Source: Magnetospirillum molischianum DSM 120 (GTDB lineage: Bacteria > Pseudomonadota > Alphaproteobacteria > Rhodospirillales > Magnetospirillaceae). Taken from it: a stretch of DNA of 64,000 nt. The stretch covers positions 145,362 to 209,361 of the forward strand of contig NZ_CAHP01000001.1 in assembly GCF_000294655.1 (NCBI RefSeq), read 5' to 3'. How positions within the stretch are numbered: the stretch's first letter is position 1; each line of letters begins with the position of its first letter. The position numbers and the translations under genes are program-made. Positions 54,300-63,961 of the stretch are shown one piece after another. The notes beneath the pieces are model-generated. The model saw only the letters and a list, made by a program, of their open reading frames with translations. It ran no database searches and was not told the origin of the DNA.

Positions 54300-54835
54300 T
54301 CTGTTGAGGCGTGTGGTGCATCGGGCTTGGGGCGTCGTTTGGCCACACTCCTTCCCGGAGAAGGAGTGCGGAGCCGTGAAGCTGTTGCCGTTTCCGCATT
54401 CTGCCGATTTGTAACGACATCGCGTCGCTACAATGCTGATCCGAGTCTAGCGCAGCAAATAATACATCTTTGGGGTGTAAGGGGGTCGAGTTACTTCGCC
54501 TCTCCCTCCTCTCGTCCATGTCATAAGTCATGGGCGATTGGTCCTTAGTATGGAAGCCTTCGACCATGGCCGCATTTTACCGACATCCATATGTCGGTGC
54601 GGTATTTTTTTGTTCTTAACGGAAGTATCCCATGGTATAAAGGCAAGTCAGCCGAATTGTATCGGCAGATAGGTTGCCGAAAGGCCTTCCGAGCGGGAGT
54701 TCGCTCACCTAAATAAGCCGCGATATCGAGTCCAGCTCGCGTTTAATAGCGCGAGCGTATGGTATCGCGTTCCGGATGGAGCGCGAGGACGATGTCTTCG
54801 GCACCACTGGTCCTCATTCTAGGGAATCCGAAGAG
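54300..54835. other. Gene-free region upstream of carD
   Basis: No gene is supported in these 536 bases. A hairpin CACTCCTTC/GAAGGAGTG (54346-54368) lies shortly after the small gene without a T run. A strong terminator lies at 54578-54612. A further dyad GCTCGCG/CGCGAGC lies near 54736-54757, about 80 bases before carD. The rest shows nothing clear. Confidence 0.45.
54578..54612 (+). terminator. Intrinsic terminator
   Basis: ACCGACAT (54579-54586) pairs with ATGTCGGT (54591-54598), loop CCAT, and a run of seven Ts follows at about 54605. It could end the transcript of the small gene at 54072, or an unseen RNA. Confidence 0.75.
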
Positions 54836-55330
54836 ATGACGGTCGTTTCTTTTGCCCAGGGCGATTATGTGGTTTATCCCACCCATGGTGTCGGTCAAGT
54901 TGTCGCCATCGAGACGCAAGAAATCGGTGGGATGAAACTACAGCTTTTTGTCATCACCTTTGATCGCGACCGCATGACCCTCCGCGTTCCGGTGACGAAA
55001 GCGCATAAGTCCGGTCTGCGCAAGTTGTCTCCCTGTTCCGTGATGGAGACGGCCCTGACGACACTGAAGGGCCGCGCCAAGGTTAAGCGGACGATGTGGA
55101 GCCGTCGCGCCCAGGAATACGAAGCCAAGATCAATTCCGGTGACCCGGTTTCGATTGCTGAAGTCGTGCGCGATCTGCACCGCAACGCCAATCAGCCCGA
55201 TCAGTCTTATAGCGAGCGTCAAATTTACGAGGCCGCGCTTGAGCGTCTGGCGTCTGAGTTGGCGGCAGTCGAGCGGATCGATACGACCGCTGCCACCGCC
55301 CGTCTGGAAAGCCTGCTCGAAGCCGCCTGA
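54836..55330 (+). CDS. carD: CarD/CdnL-family RNA polymerase-binding regulator
   Basis: A 164-residue cytosolic transcription regulator. Residues 5-65 form the Tudor-like RNA-polymerase-interacting domain (FAQGDYVVYPTHGVGQVVAIE), which binds the beta subunit; the helical C-terminal part (about 70-160) contacts promoter DNA with basic residues (KRTMWSRRAQEYEAK). CarD proteins stabilise open complexes, especially at ribosomal promoters. The start at 54836 is chosen since homology begins at MTVVSFAQGD and GAAGAG lies upstream; the frame extends to 54776. A terminator shared with the convergent cysK gene follows. Confidence 0.93.
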   Translation: MTVVSFAQGDYVVYPTHGVGQVVAIETQEIGGMKLQLFVITFDRDRMTLRVPVTKAHKSGLRKLSPCSVMETALTTLKGRAKVKRTMWSRRAQEYEAKINSGDPVSIAEVVRDLHRNANQPDQSYSERQIYEAALERLASELAAVERIDTTAATARLESLLEAA

Positions 55331-55349
55331 TCCGGTTGTTCGATCTCCC

Positions 55350-55391
55350 TGGGAAGAGCGTGGACGGGGTTCGTCCGCGCTCTTCCCGTTT
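55350..55391. terminator. Bidirectional terminator between carD and cysK
   Basis: The arm GGGAAGAGCG..GGACG (55351-55366) pairs with CGTCC..CGCTCTTCCC (55372-55387), followed by GTTTTA. It lies between two convergent genes. Confidence 0.75.
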
Positions 55392-55403
55392 TAGGGATGT
55401 GGA

Positions 55404-56372
55404 TCAGGCCTGGTCGAACAGGGCGGTTGACAGATAGCGCTCGGCGAAGGACGGGATGATCGCAACGATCTGCTTGCCTTCGTTTTCAGGGCGGGCACCC
55501 AGTTCCAACGCGGCGGCCAGAGCGGCACCGGACGAAATGCCGACCGGAATCCCCTCGATCTTTGCGGCCTTGCGCGCCGTTGACAGAGCCGTTTCGTTGC
55601 CGATCTGAAGAATTTCATCCAGCACCGAGCGGTCGAGGATATCGGGGACGAAGCCCGGTCCGATCCCCTGAATCTTATGCGGTCCGGGGGCGCCGCCCGA
55701 CAAAACAGGGCTATCCTCGGGTTCGACCGCGACGATCTGCACGCCCGGCTTGCGAGCCTTCAATACCCGTCCCACGCCAGTGATGGTGCCGCCAGTGCCG
55801 ACGCCGGAAACCAGGATATCGATCTGGCCGTTGGTGTCGGCCCAGATTTCTTCGGCAGTGGTGCGGGAGTGGATCGCAGGATTGGCGGCGTTCTTGAACT
55901 GCTGCGGGATGATTGCCCCAGGAGTTGCCGCAGCCAGTTCCTCGGCCTGACGCACCGCGCCGGTCATGCCTTTCGACGCCGGGGTCAGCACGATTTCCGC
56001 GCCCAGCAATTGCAGCATCTTGCGTCGTTCCAGCGACATGCTTTCCGGCATGGTCAGGATCAGTTTGTAGCCCTTGGCGGCGGCGACGAAGGCGAGGGCA
56101 ATGCCGGTATTTCCCGAGGTCGGTTCGATGATGGTGCCGCCGGGCTGCAATGCCCCCGAGGCTTCCGCTGCTTCGACCAGGGCAACGCCGATACGATCCT
56201 TGACCGAAGCCAGGGGGTTGAAGAATTCGAGTTTGCCGATGATGTCGGCTTTGACCCCGGCTTCGGCGGCTAGGCGCTTGAAGCGCACCAGCGGGGTAGC
56301 CCCGATCGTATCGATGATGCTGTCATAGATTTTGCCGCGGAAGGTTGCCGGGCTACCCTGCTCTGCGCTCAT
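55404..56372 (-). CDS. cysK: Cysteine synthase A (O-acetylserine sulfhydrylase)
   Basis: A 322-residue cytosolic PLP enzyme that makes cysteine from O-acetylserine and sulfide. The PLP lysine is in [11 protein letters not shown] near residue 55, the substrate loop [10 protein letters not shown] near 82, and the phosphate-binding [12 protein letters not shown] near 190. Length is that of CysK rather than CysM. A ten-base-wide dyad sits in the promoter region, so sulfur-dependent control is possible. Together with gshA in this window it covers part of the cysteine-glutathione route, though the two are not linked. Confidence 0.96.
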   Translation of the reverse strand: MSAEQGSPATFRGKIYDSIIDTIGATPLVRFKRLAAEAGVKADIIGKLEFFNPLASVKDRIGVALVEAAEASGALQPGGTIIEPTSGNTGIALAFVAAAKGYKLILTMPESMSLERRKMLQLLGAEIVLTPASKGMTGAVRQAEELAAATPGAIIPQQFKNAANPAIHSRTTAEEIWADTNGQIDILVSGVGTGGTITGVGRVLKARKPGVQIVAVEPEDSPVLSGGAPGPHKIQGIGPGFVPDILDRSVLDEILQIGNETALSTARKAAKIEGIPVGISSGAALAAALELGARPENEGKQIVAIIPSFAERYLSTALFDQA

Positions 56373-56389
56373 CTCGAAACTCCAGGAGA

Positions 56390-56419
56390 ATAGTGTAAAA
56401 ACGATTATATATACACTAT
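56390..56419. promoter_or_regulatory. Perfect dyad in the cysK promoter region
   Basis: ATAGTGTA (56390-56397) and TACACTAT (56412-56419) form a perfect inverted repeat with a 14-base AT-rich spacer. It lies 18-47 bases upstream of the cysK start, overlapping the likely promoter. Such AT-rich dyads are typical of Rrf2-family or similar repressors. Confidence 0.5.
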
Positions 56420-56579
56420 CTCATTTCGATGGGCGGGAAAAGCGCTGCAAACACAATTTCACAGGCCGCAGGGCAGGCCGTTTCGCGATGAACTTCGATA
56501 ACGCAAAACCAGCTGGCCCCGTGATGTTTTGGCATCAACGCGCCGAGCGACGGTTAGAAAACCACGAAGCCGATAGTGG

Positions 56580-57767
56580 CTAACGAGCCAGGGCCAGACG
56601 CGGCGTGCGGACTTGGGGGAGGAACAATACCAGACGTCCGGGGCTTTTCATCCGGCCCGCTTGGGCGAAGGCGGCGGCACCGCTGCCCCAGAACAAGTCG
56701 CCACGCACCGGCCCCTTGATCGCGGCCCCGGTATCCTGGGCCATCATCAGGCGGCGCAGAGGCTTGCCGTCGGGCGTGGTGGTATCGACCCACACCGGAG
56801 CGCCGAGCGGGATATGGCGCGGATCGATCGCCATCGAGCGCTCCGGTGTCAGCGCCACCCCCTCGGTTCCCAGTGGGCCATCGCCGGTATTGATGGCATA
56901 GAAGATATAGCGCGGGTTGCGGGCGAGCAGGTCGTTGGCTTGATCGGGGTGATCCTTCAGCCAGGCGCGAATCCCCGGCATTGACGAGTCGCCGGACAGC
57001 ACACCCTCGTCGCGCATCACCTTGCCGATGCCGACAAATTTATGGCCATTGGTGCCGGCAACGCCGAGACGCAGGACGGAACCGTCCTCAAGGCGGACTC
57101 GGCCCGACCCCTGAATTTGCATTATCGCGAAATCGACCAAATCGTCGGTCCAGACCAGCACCGGCGCCCGTCCGTCCAGTCCGCCGTTTTCGATTTCCTT
57201 GCGGGAAGGGTAGGGCAGCAACCGACCGGCCTCGACCCGGCCGACGATCTGCTCGCCTTTCATCTCGGGGCGGAATCGGCCCAGATCGACACTGACGAGA
57301 TCGCTGGGCTTACCCAGAACCGGGATGGAGAAGCGGCCTTTGCGCTGCTTTGATCCGGCGATCTCGGGTTCGAAATAGCCGGTGAACAGACCTTCGGTAT
57401 TTCCGTCGGCGCTGACCTGCCAGGGTTGAAACAAGGTTTCGAACATTGCCCGTGCCGCGTCATCGTCGCCGGGAGCGATCCGGCGGGCGGCGGCGCAAGG
57501 GGCGTACCAGTCGGCAGCGGTTCCGGCAATGCCATCATGGCCGATCGAGCGGTCGGTCGGCAGACGCAGAATCCGGTCGCAGGTCCGCAGCAGCGCGGGC
57601 AGCACATCGGCGGCGCTGTCTTCGGACCAGCCGGGAAGTTCGTCATAGCCGATCGGCTGCAATCCCATCCGCGCCCCGGTGGACGGGGCTGCGGGTGGTT
57701 CCTGCGGTGCGAAGGGAGCGCAGGCCGAGACCAGGAGAAGCAGGACCAGCCCGCACAGCGCACGCAT
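56580..57767 (-). CDS. mltA: Membrane-bound lytic murein transglycosylase A (MltA), lipoprotein
   Basis: A 395-residue outer-membrane-anchored enzyme that cuts peptidoglycan to 1,6-anhydro products. It has a lipoprotein signal (LLLVSAC, Cys near 16), the MltA domain (LFTGYFEPEI near 125, QIQGSGRVRLEDG near 230) and the C-terminal 3D domain with its aspartates (MAQDTGAAIKGPVRGDLFWGSG region, about 340-362), which includes the catalytic Asp. The start at 57767 gives the lipobox at the right distance. It begins 14 bases after the Tim44-like gene stops, so the two form an operon. Confidence 0.94.
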   Translation of the reverse strand: MRALCGLVLLLLVSACAPFAPQEPPAAPSTGARMGLQPIGYDELPGWSEDSAADVLPALLRTCDRILRLPTDRSIGHDGIAGTAADWYAPCAAARRIAPGDDDAARAMFETLFQPWQVSADGNTEGLFTGYFEPEIAGSKQRKGRFSIPVLGKPSDLVSVDLGRFRPEMKGEQIVGRVEAGRLLPYPSRKEIENGGLDGRAPVLVWTDDLVDFAIMQIQGSGRVRLEDGSVLRLGVAGTNGHKFVGIGKVMRDEGVLSGDSSMPGIRAWLKDHPDQANDLLARNPRYIFYAINTGDGPLGTEGVALTPERSMAIDPRHIPLGAPVWVDTTTPDGKPLRRLMMAQDTGAAIKGPVRGDLFWGSGAAAFAQAGRMKSPGRLVLFLPQVRTPRLALAR

Positions 57768-57781
57768 GATGGCCGACCTAC

Positions 57782-58438
57782 CTATTCTTCCGGGGTGCGG
57801 GTGGCAACCAGCAGCCAGTTGGGATCGGCGGCGCGAGGATCGCGACGGAACGTCCATTCATCGGTGACGTTGACGATTCGGTCGGGGTTGCCCTCGATCA
57901 CCTGTCCTTCGGCATTGCGCAGCAGGTTGACCTGTTCGCTGACGAAGCGAACGGTGATTTCGAGGAAAACACCACGGACGGCGGCGTCGATCGGTTCGAC
58001 GGTGCGGATCGAGACCAGTTCAGTGGTCAGGCTCTCTCCCCGCGCGCTGTGAGCGTCGATCACGGACACGAAATTGGCGAACACCTCGGGCGAGAGGAGT
58101 TGGCGCAGGGTCTCGCGGTCACCGGCGGCAAAGGCGGTGACGACCATCGAGAACGCGGCGCGGGCACCGGCCAGGAAGGTATCGAGATCGAAAGACCGAT
58201 CGATCGTCCGAATCTGTTCCAGCCCACGCGAGGTCGGTGTGCCGGGGGCCGGTTCCGATACGGACCGGCGAGCCGAGGCCAGATCGACGACGTTGTTGGC
58301 GGGTTCACCCGCTCCCCAACGTTCGGGTGGGTGTTCTGCTCCGGTACGGCGACCCAGTACGCTGCGCAGGCGCAGGACGAGGAAGGCGGCGACCATCGCG
58401 AAAAAAATGATATCGAGGTAATGGAATCCGTCGTTCAT
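57782..58438 (-). CDS. Tim44/TimA-like inner-membrane protein
   Basis: A 218-residue protein with one N-terminal membrane segment (about 5-25), a variable linker, and a C-terminal Tim44-like domain (about 75-215) related to the import-motor protein of mitochondria. The domain signature is visible in FLAGARAAFSMVVTAFAAGDRETLRQLLSPEVFANF and in VNVTDEWTFRRD. In alphaproteobacteria this protein (TimA) lies beside fxsA, secB or mltA, as here, and may help in membrane protein or envelope assembly. It is first in a unit with mltA and divergent from fxsA. Confidence 0.92.
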   Translation of the reverse strand: MNDGFHYLDIIFFAMVAAFLVLRLRSVLGRRTGAEHPPERWGAGEPANNVVDLASARRSVSEPAPGTPTSRGLEQIRTIDRSFDLDTFLAGARAAFSMVVTAFAAGDRETLRQLLSPEVFANFVSVIDAHSARGESLTTELVSIRTVEPIDAAVRGVFLEITVRFVSEQVNLLRNAEGQVIEGNPDRIVNVTDEWTFRRDPRAADPNWLLVATRTPEE

Positions 58439-58562
58439 TGAGCGAGTCCGGGATAGGCTGGGGGTGATCCGCTGTTTCCGGCCCTTACGGGACGGGGGGA
58501 TGCGGCGAAGTGCAACACCGGCTTAGTCCAAGACATAAGCCGTGAAGGGGGAAAGAGCAAGC

Positions 58563-59051
58563 ATGGGTTGGATGCTGTTCGCGGGCGTAATCGCCCTGCC
58601 GGTCGCCGAGATCATGGTGTGGGTCAAAATGTCGGCGGTGATCGGCGCCGGCGCGACGATCCTGCTGTCTGTGCTGGCCGTGCTGATTGGCCTCTCGATT
58701 TTACGGCGGCAGGGATTGGCTGTGCTGTTCGATGCCCGCTCGCGGCTTGAGCAGGGGGAAATGCCGGTCGAGGCGGCGTTCGATGGACTCTGTCTGTCGG
58801 CGGCGGGCTTTCTGTTGGTTCTGCCCGGTTTCCTGACGGATATCCTGGCGGTGGCACTGCTACTTGCCCCGGTTCGGGCCGCGCTGTGGATCTGGATCGA
58901 GCGGAACTCATCGGTCGTCGTGTCCCAGACAGGGACGGGTCCGGGCCGTGGTGCCGGTCCCCGTAGCGGGCCGGTGATCATCGAGGGTGATTTCCACGAG
59001 GTCGATCCGAAGGCGCCGCCGGTGGACCGTCGCGTCGATCCGCAGGGGTAA
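58563..59051 (+). CDS. fxsA: FxsA family membrane protein
   Basis: A 162-residue inner-membrane protein with two or three hydrophobic segments (about 5-48 and 83-105) and a Gly/Pro-rich, acidic cytosolic tail. It matches FxsA (LFAGVIALPVAEIMVWVKMS region, GLCLSAAGFLLVLPGFLTD). In E. coli FxsA overexpression lifts exclusion of phage T7 by the F plasmid; its normal role is unknown. The start at 58563 has GGGGGAAAG upstream. It ends three bases before the uracil-DNA glycosylase gene. Confidence 0.93.
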   Translation: MGWMLFAGVIALPVAEIMVWVKMSAVIGAGATILLSVLAVLIGLSILRRQGLAVLFDARSRLEQGEMPVEAAFDGLCLSAAGFLLVLPGFLTDILAVALLLAPVRAALWIWIERNSSVVVSQTGTGPGRGAGPRSGPVIIEGDFHEVDPKAPPVDRRVDPQG

Positions 59052-59054
59052 GGG

Positions 59055-59876
59055 ATGAGCCTTCTTGGCGAGGAAGCCGGCCCATCGGGTCGGCTTCATC
59101 CTTTCGATCTTTTGCGTTGGTATCTCGATGTCGGGGTCGATGAATGCATCGGGGAACTGGCGATCGACCGCTATAGCGTGCCGCCGCCGGTTCCGCGCCC
59201 GGTTGCCGCCGCCGTTCCGGCATCTCCGTCTTCGTCTTCGCCTCGTCGTGCCGTGGTGGGGCGGGAGGCGGATGGAGCCGGTGCGTCAGGCACCGCGACG
59301 CAGATTGCCGCCGCCTGCACCAGCCTGACCGAGTTGCATCGGGCGCTGGAGGCGTTCGAGGGGCTGCCGCTGAAACAGGCGGCGACCTCGACGGTGTTCG
59401 CCGATGGCTCGGCCCAGCCGCGCCTGATGTGCATCGGCGAAGCGCCGGGTCACGAAGAGGACCGCCAGGGCGTGCCCTTCATTGGCGCCAGTGGAAAACT
59501 GCTTGACCGGATGCTGAAATCGATCGGGTTGGACCGTTCCGAGGTCTATATCACCAACGTCGTTCCCTGGCGTCCTCCTGCCAACCGCAAGCCGACTCAG
59601 GATGAAGTGGCGGTGTGCCTGCCCTTTGTCATCCGTCATATCGAACTCGTCGATCCGCCATTGCTTTTGCTGTTGGGCGGGGCTGCCGCCTCGGCGCTGC
59701 TGGCGCGATCCGAGGGGATCAACCGGCTGCGGGGGCAGTGGTTCGAGGTCGGATCGCCCGGATTGCAACGTCCGGTGCCGACCCTGGCCACGTTTCATCC
59801 GGCGTACCTGCTGCGCACGCCCGAGGCCAAGCGCGAGGCGTGGCGTGATTTACTGCTTTTGAGCAAGAAGTTATAA
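59055..59876 (+). CDS. Uracil-DNA glycosylase superfamily protein, family 4-like without the usual Fe-S cysteines
   Basis: A 273-residue protein. Residues about 110-270 match family 4 (Fe-S) uracil-DNA glycosylases, with GEAPGHEEDRQGVPFIGASGKLLDRML, the NVVPWRPPANR region and HPAYLLR. In typical members two cysteines precede the fold (CxxC) and a third sits in the NVVKCRPP segment. Here the first region reads CTSLTEL (one Cys) and the third position is Trp (VVPWRPP); a Cys remains in AVCLPF. The cluster is therefore probably absent or altered. The first 85 residues are an extension with a Pro/Ser-rich linker. Activity on uracil is likely but not certain. Confidence 0.85.
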   Translation: MSLLGEEAGPSGRLHPFDLLRWYLDVGVDECIGELAIDRYSVPPPVPRPVAAAVPASPSSSSPRRAVVGREADGAGASGTATQIAAACTSLTELHRALEAFEGLPLKQAATSTVFADGSAQPRLMCIGEAPGHEEDRQGVPFIGASGKLLDRMLKSIGLDRSEVYITNVVPWRPPANRKPTQDEVAVCLPFVIRHIELVDPPLLLLLGGAAASALLARSEGINRLRGQWFEVGSPGLQRPVPTLATFHPAYLLRTPEAKREAWRDLLLLSKKL

Positions 59877-59967
59877 GTCCTGACGCCAAGAGCGGGGCGG
59901 CGTGCGACACTCTGGACCATCGCCTGCTTACCGTGTCATCCTTTGGCCCGAACGGGAGAAAGACGCC

Positions 59968-60657
59968 GTGCGGCATCGCCCTCGTGGGGAGAATATCATT
60001 AGCTTCGACAGCGTGGGGCTGCGCTACGGCTTGGGGCCGGAAGTTTTGCGCGACGTTACTTTCGCCCTGCCGTCGGGTTCGTTCCATTTCCTGACCGGCC
60101 CCTCGGGCGCGGGTAAATCGTCATTGCTGCGCCTGATGTATCTGGGGCTGCGCCCGACGCGGGGGCGGGTCGTGCTGTTCGATCGCGACATCGCCACCAC
60201 CCGGCGGTATGAATTGCCCGCCCTGCGGCGGCGTATCGGGGTGGTGTTCCAGGAATTCCGCCTGCTCGATCACCTGACGGCGCTTGATAATGTTGCGCTG
60301 CCGCTGCGTGTCCGCGGCGTGCGCGAGGCCGAGATTCGGAAGCATGTGCCGGAATTGCTGTCCTGGGTCGGCTTGGCCGACCAACTGGGGGCCAAGCCCT
60401 CGACCCTGTCGGGTGGGCAGAAGCAACGGGTGGCGATCGCACGGGCGGTGATCGGGCGGCCCGATCTGCTGTTGGCCGACGAACCGACCGGCAATGTCGA
60501 TGACCGTATCGCGATGCGGCTGATGCATCTTTTCGAGGAGTTGAATAAGCTGGGAACCACTATCGTTGTCGCAACTCATAACGAATCGCTGGTTTCGCGC
60601 TTCTCTCATAACCCGCGCCTGCATCTGGAGCATGGCCAGGTGACCAGGGTGAATTGA
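59968..60657 (+). CDS. ftsE: Cell division ATP-binding protein FtsE
   Basis: A 229-residue cytosolic ABC ATPase that works with FtsX to control septal peptidoglycan hydrolases. Walker A is GPSGAGKSS (about 39-47), the Q-loop follows in VVFQEFRLL, the ABC signature is LSGGQKQR, and Walker B is LLLADEPTGN. The start is GTG at 59968 with GGGAGA upstream; the frame opens at 59902 but homology starts near ISFDSVGLRYG. It ends four bases before ftsX. Confidence 0.95.
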   Translation: MRHRPRGENIISFDSVGLRYGLGPEVLRDVTFALPSGSFHFLTGPSGAGKSSLLRLMYLGLRPTRGRVVLFDRDIATTRRYELPALRRRIGVVFQEFRLLDHLTALDNVALPLRVRGVREAEIRKHVPELLSWVGLADQLGAKPSTLSGGQKQRVAIARAVIGRPDLLLADEPTGNVDDRIAMRLMHLFEELNKLGTTIVVATHNESLVSRFSHNPRLHLEHGQVTRVN

Positions 60658-60661
60658 GCCG

Positions 60662-61552
60662 ATGTTCGGTCGTCATTCCGACCTTCCGCTGGCGGGCGAT
60701 GCCACCAGCCGCTTTCTGCCCTGGCTGGTCGCGCTGATGGTGTTCCTGGCCACGATGGCGGTGACCGGGGCTTTCGCTGTCGAAGAAGTGATGAGCCGCT
60801 GGGATCATGATGTCTCGGGTACGGTGACAGTTCAGGTGCTGCCCGCCGGTGGCGAACGGGCCGAGGCCGCCACCGACGATCGGGTCCGTCAGGCGGTCGA
60901 TCTGATGCGTATGGTGCCGGGGGTGCTGTCGGTCAAGGCGCTGGACAAGGCTCATACCCTTGCTTTGCTCGAACCGTGGCTGGGCGGAACCGAGGTTGTG
61001 CGCGACCTGCCGCTGCCGCGTCTGATCGACGTTAGTGTCGATCCCGATGCCCGCATCGACCTCGCCGAGATCTCCGAACGCCTGTCTACGGCCGTCCCCG
61101 GTGCCTCGCTCGACGATCACCGCGTCTGGCTGTCGCGTCTGGTCAATCTGTCGCGGACGATGGAATGGCTGGCGGTCGTGGTGGTCTGTCTGATTGGTCT
61201 GGTCACCTCGGCGACGGTGGTTTACGCCACCCGAACGGGAATGGCGGTTCATCACGATATTATCGAAGTCCTGCACCTGATCGGAGCTCATGACGATTAC
61301 ATCGCCCGCCAGTTTGCCGACCGCGCCTTCGTTCTTGGCCTCGGTGGTGGAATGTTCGGTCTGGCGATGGCGGTTCCGGCGTTGTCGGCGCTGGGTTGGG
61401 CGGCGCGGCGGCTGGAAGGTGGCTTTCTGCCCAGCATTGGCCTTCCCATTTTCGGTTATGCCGTGATCGCCCTGCTGCCGTTCCTGGCGGCGGGATTGGC
61501 GATGCTGACCGCTCGATTGACCGTCCATGGCACCTTGGCGCGGATGCCATGA
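60662..61552 (+). CDS. ftsX: Cell division protein FtsX
   Basis: A 296-residue inner-membrane permease-like partner of FtsE, with four hydrophobic segments (about 20-40, 170-190, 215-240, 265-285) and a periplasmic loop that recruits hydrolase activators. The E. coli-type pattern GxxxxVIxLxGAHDxYIARQF is visible near 197-220 (EVLHLIGAHDDYIARQF). Its stop overlaps the start of the ydcF-like gene by four bases, suggesting coupling. Confidence 0.94.
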   Translation: MFGRHSDLPLAGDATSRFLPWLVALMVFLATMAVTGAFAVEEVMSRWDHDVSGTVTVQVLPAGGERAEAATDDRVRQAVDLMRMVPGVLSVKALDKAHTLALLEPWLGGTEVVRDLPLPRLIDVSVDPDARIDLAEISERLSTAVPGASLDDHRVWLSRLVNLSRTMEWLAVVVVCLIGLVTSATVVYATRTGMAVHHDIIEVLHLIGAHDDYIARQFADRAFVLGLGGGMFGLAMAVPALSALGWAARRLEGGFLPSIGLPIFGYAVIALLPFLAAGLAMLTARLTVHGTLARMP

Positions 61553-62181
61553 CGGCGGGGCGGATCATTCTGCGCGTCATTGGCGGGTCCGTCGCTCTGG
61601 CGGTGGCGGCGGTGGCGGCTTGGCTTGGCGGGTTGCTGTGGTTCGCGACAGCTCTGCCCGACAGCGTTGAAGATCCCAACACCGTTACCGATGCCATCGT
61701 GGTTCTGACTGGTGGAGCCGAGCGGGTGTCTGGCGGCCTGGCGCTGCTGGAAGCGGGCAAGGCGCGGATGTTGTTCGTGTCGGGGGTTCATCGCGGCGTC
61801 GATCTGGCTGATCTGCTGCGCCTGTCTCATCCCCTGGCGCCGCCGCCGTCTTGCGGAGGCCGCTGCATCGCTCTGGGCCACGCTGCCGACGATACCGTCG
61901 GCAATGCCGTCGAGACCGCCGCCTGGATGAAAGCGGGTGGGTTCAGTTCGTTGCGGCTGGTAACGGCGGCGTACCATATGCCGCGCTCGTTGCTGGAATT
62001 CCACCGTGCGATGCCGGGCCTGTCGATCGTTCCGCATCCGGTGTTCCCCGAAGCGTTCAAGCAGGATCAGTGGTGGCGCTGGCCCGGCACGATCCATCTG
62101 CTGACGATTGAATACAGCAAATATCTGGTGGCGATGGTCCGCCCCTTGTTCCCCTCCCTGATTCCGGAGAAGAAACTGTGA
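61549..62181 (+). CDS. YdcF/DUF218 family protein
   Basis: A 210-residue protein with one N-terminal membrane anchor (about 8-32) and a Rossmann-like DUF218 domain, recognisable from DAIVVLTGGAERVSGGLALLEAGK near 47-70 and LVTAAYHMPRSLLEFHRAMPG near 138. Family members include ElyC and SanA and are linked to cell-envelope and lipid-carrier functions. It overlaps ftsX and plsC by four bases each, so it is translated in series with division and phospholipid genes. Confidence 0.9.
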   Translation: MTAGRIILRVIGGSVALAVAAVAAWLGGLLWFATALPDSVEDPNTVTDAIVVLTGGAERVSGGLALLEAGKARMLFVSGVHRGVDLADLLRLSHPLAPPPSCGGRCIALGHAADDTVGNAVETAAWMKAGGFSSLRLVTAAYHMPRSLLEFHRAMPGLSIVPHPVFPEAFKQDQWWRWPGTIHLLTIEYSKYLVAMVRPLFPSLIPEKKL

Positions 62182-62909
62182 TCGTTGTTCGGTCCGCCTT
62201 GTTTTTCGTCTATTTGTGCAGTTGGACGGTGATTCTATCGACCCTCTACATCCCGTTGCTGGTAATGCCACGGCATTGGACGGTGGTCGCGGCGCGGTTC
62301 TGGCTGTCGGGCGTAGAGGTGGGGCTGCGAGTTCTGGTAGGGCTTACCTGGGAATTGCGCGGAGCCGAGAACATTCCGGATGGCGCCATCATCGTCGCGT
62401 CGAAGCACCAATCGACCTTTGAAACTTTCGCATTTCGTCGTGTCTTTCCCGATCCCGCCTTCATTTTGAAGAAGGAATTGCTGTGGATACCTTTCTTCGG
62501 CTGGTATCTGTTCAAGTCCGGTGTCATCGCGATTGACCGTTCTGCTGGCACGCGGGCATTGAAAGAGATGGTAAAGGGAGCCTTCATTGCCTCGGCCAAG
62601 AAGCGCCAGATCGTGATCTTTCCCGAAGGCACCCGCGCGGCGCCGGGGGCGAAGCTGCCCTATCATTCCGGGGTGGCGATGCTATACGGGTCTCAAAATC
62701 TTCCGGTGGTGCCTGTCGCCTTGAATTCAGGGGTTTATTGGCCCCGTGGCGGCTTTCTAAAGCGGCCGGGAAAGATCGTCATCGAGGTTCTCCCCGTTAT
62801 CCCGCCGGGGCTTGACCGCAAGACCTTCATGACTGTTCTGGAAAGTCGGATCGAGGAGGCAAGTGACCGCCTCGTTGTCGAGGCGCGGCACGCATTGGGG
62901 GAGAGTTAG
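62178..62909 (+). CDS. plsC: 1-acyl-sn-glycerol-3-phosphate acyltransferase (PlsC)
   Basis: A 243-residue inner-membrane enzyme that adds the second acyl chain in phosphatidic acid synthesis. It has an N-terminal membrane segment (about 5-30) and the acyltransferase motifs: KHQSTFET near 75, ELLWIPFFGWY and the FPEGTR phosphate-binding motif near 152. The usual catalytic HX4D reads HX4E here (HQSTFE). The GTG start at 62178 overlaps the ydcF-like stop by four bases. A shared operon with ftsE and ftsX would link division to membrane synthesis. Confidence 0.92.
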   Translation: MIVVRSALFFVYLCSWTVILSTLYIPLLVMPRHWTVVAARFWLSGVEVGLRVLVGLTWELRGAENIPDGAIIVASKHQSTFETFAFRRVFPDPAFILKKELLWIPFFGWYLFKSGVIAIDRSAGTRALKEMVKGAFIASAKKRQIVIFPEGTRAAPGAKLPYHSGVAMLYGSQNLPVVPVALNSGVYWPRGGFLKRPGKIVIEVLPVIPPGLDRKTFMTVLESRIEEASDRLVVEARHALGES

Positions 62910-63066
62910 GTCCTTAGCGGCATTCGACCCACAGGCACGGATAGTCTGTGGAACATGGTGCTGGCGGCTGTGGATGAATGCCGCCGGGGTATGTTGCATC
63001 CGAGGCGGTTTTGTCCTAACACCGCCTCGGGATTTCCTCGTATTCGGATACGGAAAGGGTGGTTAC

Positions 63067-63948
<882 letters not shown>

Positions 63949-63961
63949 GTTCGAGTGTTAC

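Noticed and set aside
54229..54567. 112-codon minus-strand frame upstream of carD
   Set aside because: It overlaps the end of the small plus-strand gene, has no ribosome-binding site, and its product is low-complexity and Arg-rich.
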